64,000 nt of DNA from an uncultured Acidimicrobiaceae bacterium (GCA_947259275.1 CAMYMH010000027.1:18532-82531); one strand, 5' to 3'. Shown: positions 27,625 through 33,955, counted from the stretch's first letter. Notes: generated by a model from the letters alone, not told the origin. Translations and numbers: made by a program.

Positions 27625-28382
27625 ACCGTGCGGCCGATGACCTGACCGCGGCCTTACGCGATCTGCCGGGGGTGGCCGATGCCGAGCTGGCCGCCGACTC
27701 CGCCGAAGGGGTTCGCGTCCGTCTATCCGCCGATGCCGACCCCACCGATGTCGCCGCGGCCGTGCGCGACGTGCTCGCCGAGCACGGGCTCAAGGGCAAG
27801 ATGGCCCCGCCACAGGCCCGGATCGAGCCATCGGGCCCTCCGCCTCCACCGCCGTCGGCCACCATTCTCCCGGGACCGGGCCTGGTTCAGACCACACTCA
27901 TACCCGGAGACCAGCTCGAGCAGCCAGTCGATGAGATGGAGACGTTCATGCGGTCTCCCCAGCCAGTTGCTCGTCCCGAGGAGCAATCCGAGCCCGAGCC
28001 CGAACCAACCCATCCGCCGGAACCGGCCGGTGAGCCCGCGGGTGGCCGCGGTCTTCTGTCACGAGTGCGGGTTCAGGAGGATCGCGACGGGGTCGCCGTG
28101 ACGGTGGATACCGATGACGGTCGTACGGTCACCCGGCGAGGTCGTCCCAGCGACGCCGGCGTCCGGGAAGCGGTGGTGGCGGCCGTGGGTGAGCTGTCCG
28201 GCGACCAACCGCCTCCCGTCCTGCTCGCCGTCGAGGAGCACGAGCTGGGAGACCACCGCATGATCACCGTGCTGCTGCAACGACATGATGGGAGCTTCCA
28301 TGTCGGCTCGGCCCTGGTCGGAGCGGAAAAGGCCTTTGCCCTCGCCCGCGCCGCCTGGGCGGCTATGAGCCAAGCGCGTTGA
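27621..28382 (+). CDS. Two-domain protein with proline-rich linker, unknown
   Basis: A 253-aa protein with no family I can name. The N-terminal ~65 residues look like a small alpha/beta domain (DDLTAALRDLPGVADAEL, then VRVRLSADADPTDVAAAVRDVLAEHGL), of the ferredoxin-like or heavy-metal-associated shape but without metal cysteines. A disordered linker rich in proline and glutamate (about 72-140) follows. The C-terminal ~100 residues form a second alpha/beta domain (GVAVTVDTDDGRTVTRRG... PVLLAVEEHEL... GSALVGAEKAFALARAAWAAM). Both domains may bind small ligands; this is inference from shape only. Followed directly by the composite repeat array. Confidence 0.65.
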   Translation: MNRAADDLTAALRDLPGVADAELAADSAEGVRVRLSADADPTDVAAAVRDVLAEHGLKGKMAPPQARIEPSGPPPPPPSATILPGPGLVQTTLIPGDQLEQPVDEMETFMRSPQPVARPEEQSEPEPEPTHPPEPAGEPAGGRGLLSRVRVQEDRDGVAVTVDTDDGRTVTRRGRPSDAGVREAVVAAVGELSGDQPPPVLLAVEEHELGDHRMITVLLQRHDGSFHVGSALVGAEKAFALARAAWAAMSQAR

Positions 28383-28903
28383 TGATTTTCGTTTTCTTCG
28401 CCTCGTCATGTCACCTTTGGATCAAGGGCGAAGAAAATCGAGTGCTGCCGCCGAACCTGACCTGATCGACGGCCGGCGCCGCCGGCGCCAGGCCCAGAGA
28501 AACCATGTTTGCCTTTCGATTTCTCCGCCGCGTTCTCAGCCCCTTTGCGTCAATGGCGAAGAAATACGAGGGCTGCCGCCGAACCTGAGCTGGGGGACGG
28601 CCGGCGCCGCCGGCGCCAGGCCCAGAGAAACCATGCTTGCCTTTCGATTTCTCCGCCCCGCCGAACCTGAGCTGGGGGACGGCCGGCGCCGCCGGCGCCA
28701 GGCCGAGAGAAACCATGCTTGCCTTTCGATTTCTCCGCCGCGTTCTCAGCCCCTTTGCGTCAATGGCGGAGAATTACGAGGGCTGCCGCTGAACCTGAGC
28801 TGGGGGACGGCCGGCGCCGCCGGCGCCAGGCCCAGCGAAACCCCAATGACGCGCGACACTCCGGGGGTCTTGGGTCTTGGGTCTTGGGTCTTGGGTCTTG
28901 GGT
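28383..28903. other. Repeat-filled intergenic region between convergent genes
   Basis: This 521-base gap holds no gene. It contains an array of two alternating palindromic modules (28392-28843, listed separately) and a heptamer run (28865-28905) that abuts the stop codon of the next gene. Some frames stay open across the array because the module lengths permit it, but they contain only repeats. Confidence 0.85.
28392..28843. repeat. Composite palindromic repeat array (modules 1 and 2)
   Basis: Module 1 is an inverted repeat with arms like TTTTCTTCGCC and GGCGAAGAAAA around a ~25-base centre (CTCAGCCCCTTTGCGTCAAT in the best copies): 28392-28437, 28519-28565 and 28729-28774. Module 2 starts GCTGCCGCCGAACCTG, has a G-rich stretch, the palindrome GGCCGGCGCCGCCGGCGCC and ends AGGCCCAGAGAAACCATG. 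Its palindrome lies at 28471-28489, 28599-28617, 28681-28699 and 28809-28827. Palindrome spacing is 128, 82 and 128 bases, so the order is 1-2-1-2-2-1-2. Copy differences keep pairing: the arm pair CTCCGCC with GGCGAAG in one copy becomes CTCCGCC with GGCGGAG in another. Confidence 0.9.
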
Positions 28904-28905
28904 CT
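28865..28905. repeat. Heptamer run (GGGTCTT)
   Basis: Nearly six perfect tandem copies of GGGTCTT end exactly at the TAG stop (28904-28906 on the minus strand) of the recombinase-like gene. Perfect identity of the copies suggests recent expansion by slippage. On the sense strand of that gene the unit reads AAGACCC. Confidence 0.9.
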
Positions 28906-29398
28906 ACGCGTCGCTGGCGGGAATCAGCTCGACGACCACCTCATCGCCGCCATCTTCGTCGTCTTCGGCTTCCTCTTCCGGCACCGCCGGATAGGCCCAC
29001 TCGTGGTATTCCTCGAGCCGGGCGAGCACGTCGCGCATGAGCAGGCGTTCTTTGGTCGGGGTCATCAGGAGGGCATGGTCGGCCTCATTGATCGACATGA
29101 CCGTGACTCCCCGGCGGCGCAGATCCCAAATGATGATCTCCTGGGTCATCAGGTCGGGGGAGAGGGCGGTTAGGCCGGGGACCACCACCCCGTCGGCTCC
29201 TTTTCCGGCGATGATGCCGAGCAGGGCCTGGTATCCCTCGCGTGCCAGGCCGTGGCCTTCCTGGCGAACGTCCTGACACACGGAGACGAGGTTATGTCCG
29301 CTCTTGCGAACCCAGGCGCGTATCTCCTCGCCCTGTACAAAGGCAGGATCGGCGTCCTGGGGCGCAAATAGTTCTCGAACGTATCCAACGACGCGCAT
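28904..29398 (-). CDS. Degenerate serine-recombinase-fold protein
   Basis: A 164-aa protein that follows the resolvase N-terminal domain over its first ~115 residues: VVGYVRELF, then GEEIRAWVRKSGHNLVSVCQDVRQEG, LAREGYQALLGIIAGKGADGVVVPGLTALSPD and RRRGVTVMSINE. The catalytic serine expected just after Y-x-R is replaced (Y6-V-R8-E-L), and the D-R-L-x-R catalytic arginines are missing (GLTALS). There is no DNA-binding C-terminal domain; instead a strongly acidic tail (EEEAEDDEDGGDE) closes the protein. It is thus unlikely to recombine DNA. The ATG at 29398 has GAGG six bases upstream; the frame is open eight codons further. Confidence 0.65.
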   Translation of the reverse strand: MRVVGYVRELFAPQDADPAFVQGEEIRAWVRKSGHNLVSVCQDVRQEGHGLAREGYQALLGIIAGKGADGVVVPGLTALSPDLMTQEIIIWDLRRRGVTVMSINEADHALLMTPTKERLLMRDVLARLEEYHEWAYPAVPEEEAEDDEDGGDEVVVELIPASDA

Positions 29399-29472
29399 CA
29401 ATCCTCGTAGTGCCAGCGCCACGTAGCGTATCAGAGCAATGACCCTGAGTGGTCTATTGATCGAAGCTGGGT

Positions 29473-29493
29473 GGGCGGTGGGCGGTAGGCGGT
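29473..29493 (-). repeat. Heptad tract after HNH gene
   Basis: Plus-strand heptads GGGCGGT, GGGCGGT, AGGCGGT, i.e. ACCGCCC-like on the sense strand of the HNH gene. The tract lies three bases beyond the stop codon at 29497. Confidence 0.6.
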
Positions 29494-29496
29494 GCT

Positions 29497-29994
29497 CTAG
29501 AACGCCCCCGCCAGATACGGGTGCCAGCTCGGGTGGGGAGGGGCTCCCAGGTTCACCAGGACCCAGCCGTGGCGGCGGGGAGCGGTGGGCTCGGAGCGAA
29601 GTGGCATTCCCGCCTCAACCGGAGTCCGATCGCCCTTCCTCAGGTTGCATCTCCGGCAGGCGGCGACCACGTTCTCCCAGGCATGGGGGCCGCCTCGCGA
29701 CCGGGGGAGGACATGATCGATGTTCTCGGCGCCGGTTCCGCAGTACTGGCATGAGTGGTCGTCACGGGCGAATACGGCTCGTCGGTTGAGTGCCACCCGC
29801 CGGGCATAGGGAACCTTGACGTAGTTCTTGAGGCGAATGACCGACGGGAGCTGGAAGCTCGAACGCTCCGACCGCCACACCGTTCCGCTCTCCTCGAGCA
29901 CCACCGCCTTCTGCCGCAGCACCAGGACGATGGCCCGCCGCGCAGACACGATCGACAAAGGCTCGTACGTCGCGTTCAGGATCAATGCCCGCAT
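29497..29994 (-). CDS. HNH endonuclease
   Basis: A 165-aa protein of the HNH/McrA-like group common in actinobacterial chromosomes. The nuclease core is C-x2-C (CQYCG), then IDHVLPRSRGGPHAWENVVAACRRCNLRKGDRT: the DH, N and second C-x2-C (zinc) positions are all present. The N-terminal ~75 residues (LILNATYEPLSIVSARRAI...) are family-specific. It cuts DNA in principle; its cellular role is unknown. It follows a hairpin cluster (30014-30076) that lies directly upstream of its ATG at 29994. Confidence 0.87.
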   Translation of the reverse strand: MRALILNATYEPLSIVSARRAIVLVLRQKAVVLEESGTVWRSERSSFQLPSVIRLKNYVKVPYARRVALNRRAVFARDDHSCQYCGTGAENIDHVLPRSRGGPHAWENVVAACRRCNLRKGDRTPVEAGMPLRSEPTAPRRHGWVLVNLGAPPHPSWHPYLAGAF

Positions 29995-30013
29995 GGAGCG
30001 AGATTAGTGGCCG

Positions 30014-30076
30014 GGAACGCCTTCGGGGTTCCGGGAACGCCTTCGGCGTTCCTAAGGAGTTTGCTTCGCAAACTCC
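30014..30076 (-). repeat. Cluster of three GAA-triloop hairpins
   Basis: On the minus strand the order is GGAGTTTGC-GAA-GCAAACTCC (30076-30056), GGAACGCC-GAA-GGCGTTCC (30052-30034) and GGAACCCC-GAA-GGCGTTCC with one mismatch (30032-30014). The stems differ, the loop GAA is constant, and the GGAACGC stem is the same as in the array before dinB. The cluster lies 20 bases before the HNH gene start and 22 bases after the stress-protein gene stop. Confidence 0.85.
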
Positions 30077-30097
30077 AGGGGGTTCGAGGGCATCGGA

Positions 30098-30610
30098 TCA
30101 GATCCGGATCAGTAGGACCGAGCAGGGGGCGTGGCGAGCTACTTTGGAGCCGGTCGAACCGAGCATGCCTTCGAACAGGCCGCGTCCGGTTGTTCCCATG
30201 ACGACCAGGTCTGCCTGCTTGGCTCGTAGGTAGTCGAGGATGAGTTTGGCTCCGTTCTCGCCTTCTAGGATTTCAACCTCGACTTCAATGCCGGCGGCCT
30301 TGAGGGCGGCCACCATAGGGCCGGTTCGCTCCTCCAACTGATTCTTGAGGTAGAGGTCGATGATTGTGTCGTCGCCGGGGAAGTCGAAGTCGACGCTCGG
30401 CTGCGCGGGACTGATGCCGACGTATTCGGCATCGCTGTCGACCACCGGCCCTTTCTGCTCGCCATAGACCGAGCGGAGATCTGCCAGCAGGCGCCGCGGG
30501 ATCTCCACCGCGGTCAGGACGGTCACGGCGCTTCCGTCGGCGTGCGGCGACACAAAACCCGCAGTCATGTCTGGATCGAGTGATCCGTCGGTGGCGACAA
30601 CGATATGCAA
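30098..30610 (-). CDS. Universal stress protein (UspA family)
   Basis: A 170-aa single USP domain. The N-terminus has the usual MHIVVATDGSLDPD strand and acidic turn, and the C-terminus has the ATP-binding pattern GTTGRGLFEGMLGSTGSKVARHAPCSVLLI (G-x2-G-x9-G-S/T). Such proteins respond to starvation and stress; the particular role is unknown. The gene is longer than average because of an acidic insert (about 45-80). The ATG at 30610 is preceded by AAGGGG. Confidence 0.87.
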   Translation of the reverse strand: MHIVVATDGSLDPDMTAGFVSPHADGSAVTVLTAVEIPRRLLADLRSVYGEQKGPVVDSDAEYVGISPAQPSVDFDFPGDDTIIDLYLKNQLEERTGPMVAALKAAGIEVEVEILEGENGAKLILDYLRAKQADLVVMGTTGRGLFEGMLGSTGSKVARHAPCSVLLIRI

Positions 30611-30631
30611 GGCAATCCCCTTTCGGCCGGT

Positions 30632-31366
30632 TCAGCCTACTGTCTGTCCATTGCCCTCTGCCACCGTCCAGGGGTCTGCTCCGATGAAATCCCGTGCGTC
30701 GAACTTCTCACCCGACTCCGCCGTGGGATGAGCGCGCGCCAGGCGAAGGAAGATGGGCATGATGTCTGAGGGAGCCGGGAGGGTGGCCGGGTCTTCGTCC
30801 GGCATCGCTTCGGCCCGCATCGGGGTTGCGGTGCCGCCCGGGTTCACCGAGTACACCGGCCCCTCCCACTCGTCGGCCAGGACCTCGAGCCACCCTTCGA
30901 GAGCGGATTTCGAGACCGCATACATGCCCCATTCGCCGCGGCCCCTGCGGCCGACCGAGCTCGAGACGCCGATGATGGTGGCCGTCGGTGACAGCAAGGG
31001 GGTCAATAGCTGGTGAAGCAGATGAACGGCCGTCACGTTGATGTGGAAGACCTCATGCCAGGCCGCCTCCGGATAGTCGGCGAGCGGAACCTTTGGACCG
31101 AGTGCTCCTGCCGCGTGCACTACCACATCGATGGGCGAGATCCGCATGGCTTCGGTGGCGACGATCTCCCGGCCGGTGCGGCTGCCGATGTCGGCCGGCA
31201 CCGTGATCACCCGCTCGAGATCGAGACCTTGGATGGTCTCCAGTAGGCCAGATTCCCGTCTGGCCGTGGTCAAGACCCGCGCGCCCTGGGCCGCGTATTG
31301 GCGAACCAGCTCGCGCCCGATGCCGGACGAACCACCGGTGACGAGGATCGATCGATCAGAAAGCAT
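30632..31366 (-). CDS. Short-chain dehydrogenase/reductase
   Basis: A 244-aa SDR. The cofactor motif TGGSSGIG is near residue 10, NNAG is replaced by VHAAGALG, the catalytic serine is in GVSSSVG and the Y-x3-K motif is MYAVSKSALEG. The substrate is unknown. The frame is open upstream, but MLSDRSILVTGG at 31366 is the natural SDR N-terminus, and the longer form would run into the methyltransferase gene. Confidence 0.85.
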   Translation of the reverse strand: MLSDRSILVTGGSSGIGRELVRQYAAQGARVLTTARRESGLLETIQGLDLERVITVPADIGSRTGREIVATEAMRISPIDVVVHAAGALGPKVPLADYPEAAWHEVFHINVTAVHLLHQLLTPLLSPTATIIGVSSSVGRRGRGEWGMYAVSKSALEGWLEVLADEWEGPVYSVNPGGTATPMRAEAMPDEDPATLPAPSDIMPIFLRLARAHPTAESGEKFDARDFIGADPWTVAEGNGQTVG

Positions 31367-31397
31367 CCGGGGAGCATACGCTCGACCGGCGGCCAGG

Positions 31398-32147
31398 TCA
31401 GCTTTGCGACCGGGCGAGTATGAAGAGGCGATTGAAGGGAAACACCGTTTCGCCTCGACTGTTCGGTGGATAAGCAGCGGTGATTCGCCGAGCGCACTCC
31501 TCCAGATAGGCCGCATGGTGCCTCTCAGGGAGGCGATCGAGAAAGCGCTTCACTCCGGTGGCCGAGACCCATCGGAAGACCGGGTTCTCGCCGCGCAGGA
31601 CGTGATAGTAGGTCGTAACCCACACCTCGGTTCGCCCGGCACGCTCGGTCAAGATCTCGTTGTAGTCGTTGGGTGCCAGCGTCGGAGGTGATGCGATCTC
31701 GATGTCGTATTCGGTTCCCACGTCGCGCAGGGTCCGATGCGATGGCTGGTCCCAAGAAAGCGGCATCTGCACCGCCAGCACGCCGTCGGGAGCGAGCGTC
31801 TCCACCAGGCGCGGGAACAGCGCCGGGTGATCGGGAATCCAATGCAGGCTGGAGTTGGCGTAGATCAATCTGACCGGAGTCGCCGGGCTCCAGCTCTCGA
31901 TGTCCGCCAGCTCGTAGGTGACGCCGGTCCGAGGAGCCACCGCGATCATCTCCGGCGAGCGATCGATGCCGATCACCGATGCGTCCGGCCAGCGGATGGC
32001 CAGCTCGGCGGTGAGCCGGCCGGTTCCGCACCCGAGGTCGACGATAAGCCCCGATCCCGAAATCTCGATCCGGGCCATGAGATCGTGGGCGGGCTGGATG
32101 CGCTCGCCGAAGAACTCCTCGTAGCGGTCGGGGTCCCATTTCGTCAT
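31398..32147 (-). CDS. tam: Trans-aconitate 2-methyltransferase-like SAM enzyme
   Basis: A 249-aa class I methyltransferase. Motif I is VDLGCGTGRLTAELA, and IYANSSLHWIPDH with MPLSWDQPSHRTLRDV closely follow Tam of E. coli, which methylates trans-aconitate. The ATG at 32147 (MTKWDPDRYEEFFGERIQPAHDL) is the typical start; the frame is open 18 codons further. The ribosome site is not obvious. Tam-like proteins are widespread and not all act on aconitate, so the gene symbol is probable rather than certain. Confidence 0.8.
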   Translation of the reverse strand: MTKWDPDRYEEFFGERIQPAHDLMARIEISGSGLIVDLGCGTGRLTAELAIRWPDASVIGIDRSPEMIAVAPRTGVTYELADIESWSPATPVRLIYANSSLHWIPDHPALFPRLVETLAPDGVLAVQMPLSWDQPSHRTLRDVGTEYDIEIASPPTLAPNDYNEILTERAGRTEVWVTTYYHVLRGENPVFRWVSATGVKRFLDRLPERHHAAYLEECARRITAAYPPNSRGETVFPFNRLFILARSQS

Positions 32148-32215
32148 CGCAGTATCCAACCTCATTAGTAGGAGGATCTCCAACTCGGACGTCGAAGGCA
32201 ATACAGTGGTCGGCT

Positions 32216-32644
32216 ATGGAAGCTGTCGTGACCGTTGCCGTCGACGTGCCGCTGCTCGGCGATGACCGCCGCAAGAACTGGGCCAAGGTGGTCGACTACG
32301 TCGATACCGACAAGTCGACCGGGTGGGCCTATCACGGCGAGTTCGTGGCCACCGGTGGCATTCAGGACATCGGGGCTCCCTGCGTCTTGCTGGTGTACGG
32401 CGAGCGGGGCTCGAAGGCCAACCCGCAGCTGGAGGCCCGCGCCTACGTCGTCAACACCGACGGCACCCTCAGCCTGCACGCCACCGCCACCGGACGAGCA
32501 TGGGCTCGAACCCTGCGCGACCCGGTGGTCGAGCTGCTAGAGAGCGACGCGCCTCTCTCGGTCCCGTCTCGGGAGTGGGGTCCCGAGCTCATGCAGTACT
32601 CCGATGACGCCTTGCGCACCGAGTTGAAGCGGCGCGGGACGTAG
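32216..32644 (+). CDS. Uncharacterised protein, 142 aa
   Basis: I do not recognise this protein. It has no membrane segment. Most is a mixed alpha/beta arrangement (VVTVAVDVPLLGDDRRKNW, then GAPCVLLVYGERGSKANPQLEARAYVVNTDGTLSL), ending with ELMQYSDDALRTELKRRGT. It is alone on its strand, divergent from the tam gene by about 70 bases. A heptad tract begins three bases after its stop. Codon use is that of the neighbours, which supports a real gene. Confidence 0.6.
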   Translation: MEAVVTVAVDVPLLGDDRRKNWAKVVDYVDTDKSTGWAYHGEFVATGGIQDIGAPCVLLVYGERGSKANPQLEARAYVVNTDGTLSLHATATGRAWARTLRDPVVELLESDAPLSVPSREWGPELMQYSDDALRTELKRRGT

Positions 32645-32647
32645 CCC

Positions 32648-32682
32648 ACCGCCCACCGCCGACCGCCGACCGACCACCGATC
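32648..32682 (+). repeat. Heptad tract (ACCGNNN) after uncharacterised gene
   Basis: Five heptads on the sense strand: ACCGCCC, ACCGCCG, ACCGCCG, ACCGACC, ACCGATC. The tract starts three bases after the stop codon at 32644 and ends just before the stop of the convergent gene at 32691. Confidence 0.7.
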
Positions 32683-32690
32683 GTTCCCGG

Positions 32691-33113
32691 TCAGGAACAG
32701 AAACTCTTCTGCCAGTCAAAGACGAGGAACGGATTGCCTCGACCGGACCAGCACTTCCAGCGATCACCGGCCCACTCGATTGCCCACCCCTCGCGACTTC
32801 GAAGGAACACCACGCGGGTCTGTTCGGCTCGCGCTGAATCGTCGCGTAGGTCGTGATCGGTGATCGTCGCAACGCAGCTGTCCCTGTCGCAGCTGAGGTG
32901 GACCTCATCGGGTTGTATTCCGTCGACGTTGGGGTTCCCGGCGAGCCGCATCGCCTCGGTGAGGAGTTCCCCCCTGGTTAACAGTTCTTCCGGGACCGTC
33001 CCTCGTTCGTGGAACTCCCGGCGAAACGTCGTTGTGACATCGAACACGATTGCGACGATCAGGATCAGGAAGAGTGAGAGAACGACTCGACGAACCGCGA
33101 TCTTCTCCCGCAC
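32691..33113 (-). CDS. Single-pass membrane protein, unknown function
   Basis: A 140-aa protein that I do not recognise. A short basic lead precedes one membrane helix (about residues 9-29, VVLSLFLILIVAIVFDV), then an extracytoplasmic domain with four cysteines (LSCDRDSC, WKCWSGRG, SFC) that could form disulfides. The start is a GTG at 33113 with an ideal AAGGAGG five bases upstream, which outweighs the longer open frame in front. That upstream part contains the repeat copy and the mraZ promoter region and is not coding. Confidence 0.65.
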   Translation of the reverse strand: MREKIAVRRVVLSLFLILIVAIVFDVTTTFRREFHERGTVPEELLTRGELLTEAMRLAGNPNVDGIQPDEVHLSCDRDSCVATITDHDLRDDSARAEQTRVVFLRSREGWAIEWAGDRWKCWSGRGNPFLVFDWQKSFCS

Positions 33114-33171
33114 CGCTGCCTCCTTGCTGCGTAATTGTGACGCCACGGCCCCTTGGTCGGTTCCTGTGTTG

Positions 33172-33287
33172 TGGTTTCTCTGGGCCTGGCGCCGGCGGAG
33201 CCGGCCGTCCCACATGGCAGGTTCGGCGGCAGCAGACCTTTTCTCGGCCGTCGATTCGACGGTGCCATGACGCGGCCGAGAAAAGGT
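33172..33287 (-). repeat. Inverted copy of the composite repeat
   Basis: Read on the minus strand, this is one module 1 followed by one module 2, in the same order as in the array at 28.4 kb. Module 1 is a perfect 15-base inverted repeat ACCTTTTCTCGGCCG / CGGCCGAGAAAAGGT (33236-33250 and 33273-33287). Module 2 (33172-33233) has the ends GCTGCCGCCGAACCTG and AGGCCCAGAGAAACCA and a centre in which the GCCGGC stem is kept while the loop reads TCC rather than GCC. Confidence 0.85.
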
Positions 33288-33299
33288 GGAGGGGAATAG

Positions 33300-33328
33300 T
33301 TGACAAGTGGGAGAAAAGGGACCATAGT
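33300..33328 (+). promoter_or_regulatory. Candidate mraZ (dcw) promoter
   Basis: A consensus -35 box TTGACA (33300-33305), 17-base spacer and CATAGT (33323-33328) as -10 stand about 70 bases before the mraZ GTG. The first MraZ-type box starts right after the -35 and the following ones run through and past the -10. Confidence 0.65.
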
Positions 33329-33346
33329 GGCGCGAAGTGGAGGACC
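33307..33346 (+). promoter_or_regulatory. MraZ-type operator, four 10-bp-phased boxes
   Basis: Four decamers begin at 33307, 33317, 33327 and 33337: GTGGGAGAAA, AGGGACCATA, GTGGCGCGAA, GTGGAGGACC. MraZ of other bacteria binds TGGGN or GTGG repeats spaced 10 bases apart in front of its own gene. Three of the four boxes carry GTGG. The overlap with the core promoter fits autorepression. Confidence 0.7.
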
Positions 33347-33396
33347 AAGCCACGAGCCTCTGAGGCTCACCGAGGACGGGCAGACAGGATGGAATC

Positions 33397-33828
33397 GTGT
33401 TTCTGGGAGAGCACCAACACACCATCGACCCGAAGGGTCGCGTCGTGCTCCCTAGCCGTTTTCGCGACGATCTCGCCAAGGGGTGCTACATCACCAAGGG
33501 CCAGGATCGCTGCCTCTTTGTCTTCACTCCCAAACAATGGGAACAAGAAGTCGAGCGAATTCGCTCACTTCCCCGCACGGATCGCCGGCTTCGCAACTAT
33601 TCTCGGGTCTTCTTCGCTGGAGCCAGCGACCAGAAACTGGATAAGCAGGGAAGGATTCAGATTCCTGCCAGCCTGCGCGAATACGCCGGCCTCGAAAAAG
33701 AGGTCTGCGTGGTTGGCGTGGGTGAGCGGGTCGAGATTTGGAACGCCGGCACGTGGCAGGATGTCACCACCAACGCCGACGCCGAGTACAGCGACATCGA
33801 AGAAGCCCTCAGCGAGCAGGGCATTTGA
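33397..33828 (+). CDS. mraZ: MraZ, transcriptional regulator of the dcw cluster
   Basis: MraZ (143 aa) forms rings and binds DNA upstream of its own gene. Two SpoVT/AbrB-like repeats are visible: FLGEHQHTIDPKGRVVLPSRFR at the N-terminus and SDQKLDKQGRIQIPASLREYAGL at about residues 75-97. The D-x-K/Q-G-R motif appears in both. Length is typical. The start is a GTG preceded by AGGATGG. It heads the whole division and cell-wall cluster. Confidence 0.94.
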   Translation: MFLGEHQHTIDPKGRVVLPSRFRDDLAKGCYITKGQDRCLFVFTPKQWEQEVERIRSLPRTDRRLRNYSRVFFAGASDQKLDKQGRIQIPASLREYAGLEKEVCVVGVGERVEIWNAGTWQDVTTNADAEYSDIEEALSEQGI

Positions 33829-33870
33829 AGCTCAGGAGGACCAAGCAACTGAAAACGTAGGGCAGGGTTC

Positions 33871-33955
33871 ATTGCCAGCCCCCCGGATGCCATATGGAAG
33901 GCCCCTTACTCCGCCCGCTTCCATTTTGGCGCCAGCGCTCCGGGGGGCTGGCAAT
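33871..33955 (+). repeat. 85-nt hairpin at the rsmH 5' end
   Basis: The outer arms are a perfect 16-base inverted repeat, ATTGCCAGCCCCCCGG (33871-33886) and CCGGGGGGCTGGCAAT (33940-33955). Inside, GCCA/TGGC and ATGGAAG/CTTCCAT can pair as well, so most of the element can fold. Its right end touches the first codon of sequence that aligns with RsmH. Confidence 0.85.

Noticed and set aside
28408..29040. Long plus-strand frame over the composite repeats
   Set aside because: Its sequence is only the repeats translated, then the antisense of the recombinase-like gene; it stays open because of module length.
33114..33479. Longer N-terminus for the minus-strand membrane protein at 32691-33113
   Set aside because: It would cross the repeat copy, the mraZ promoter and part of mraZ; the GTG at 33113 has an ideal ribosome site.
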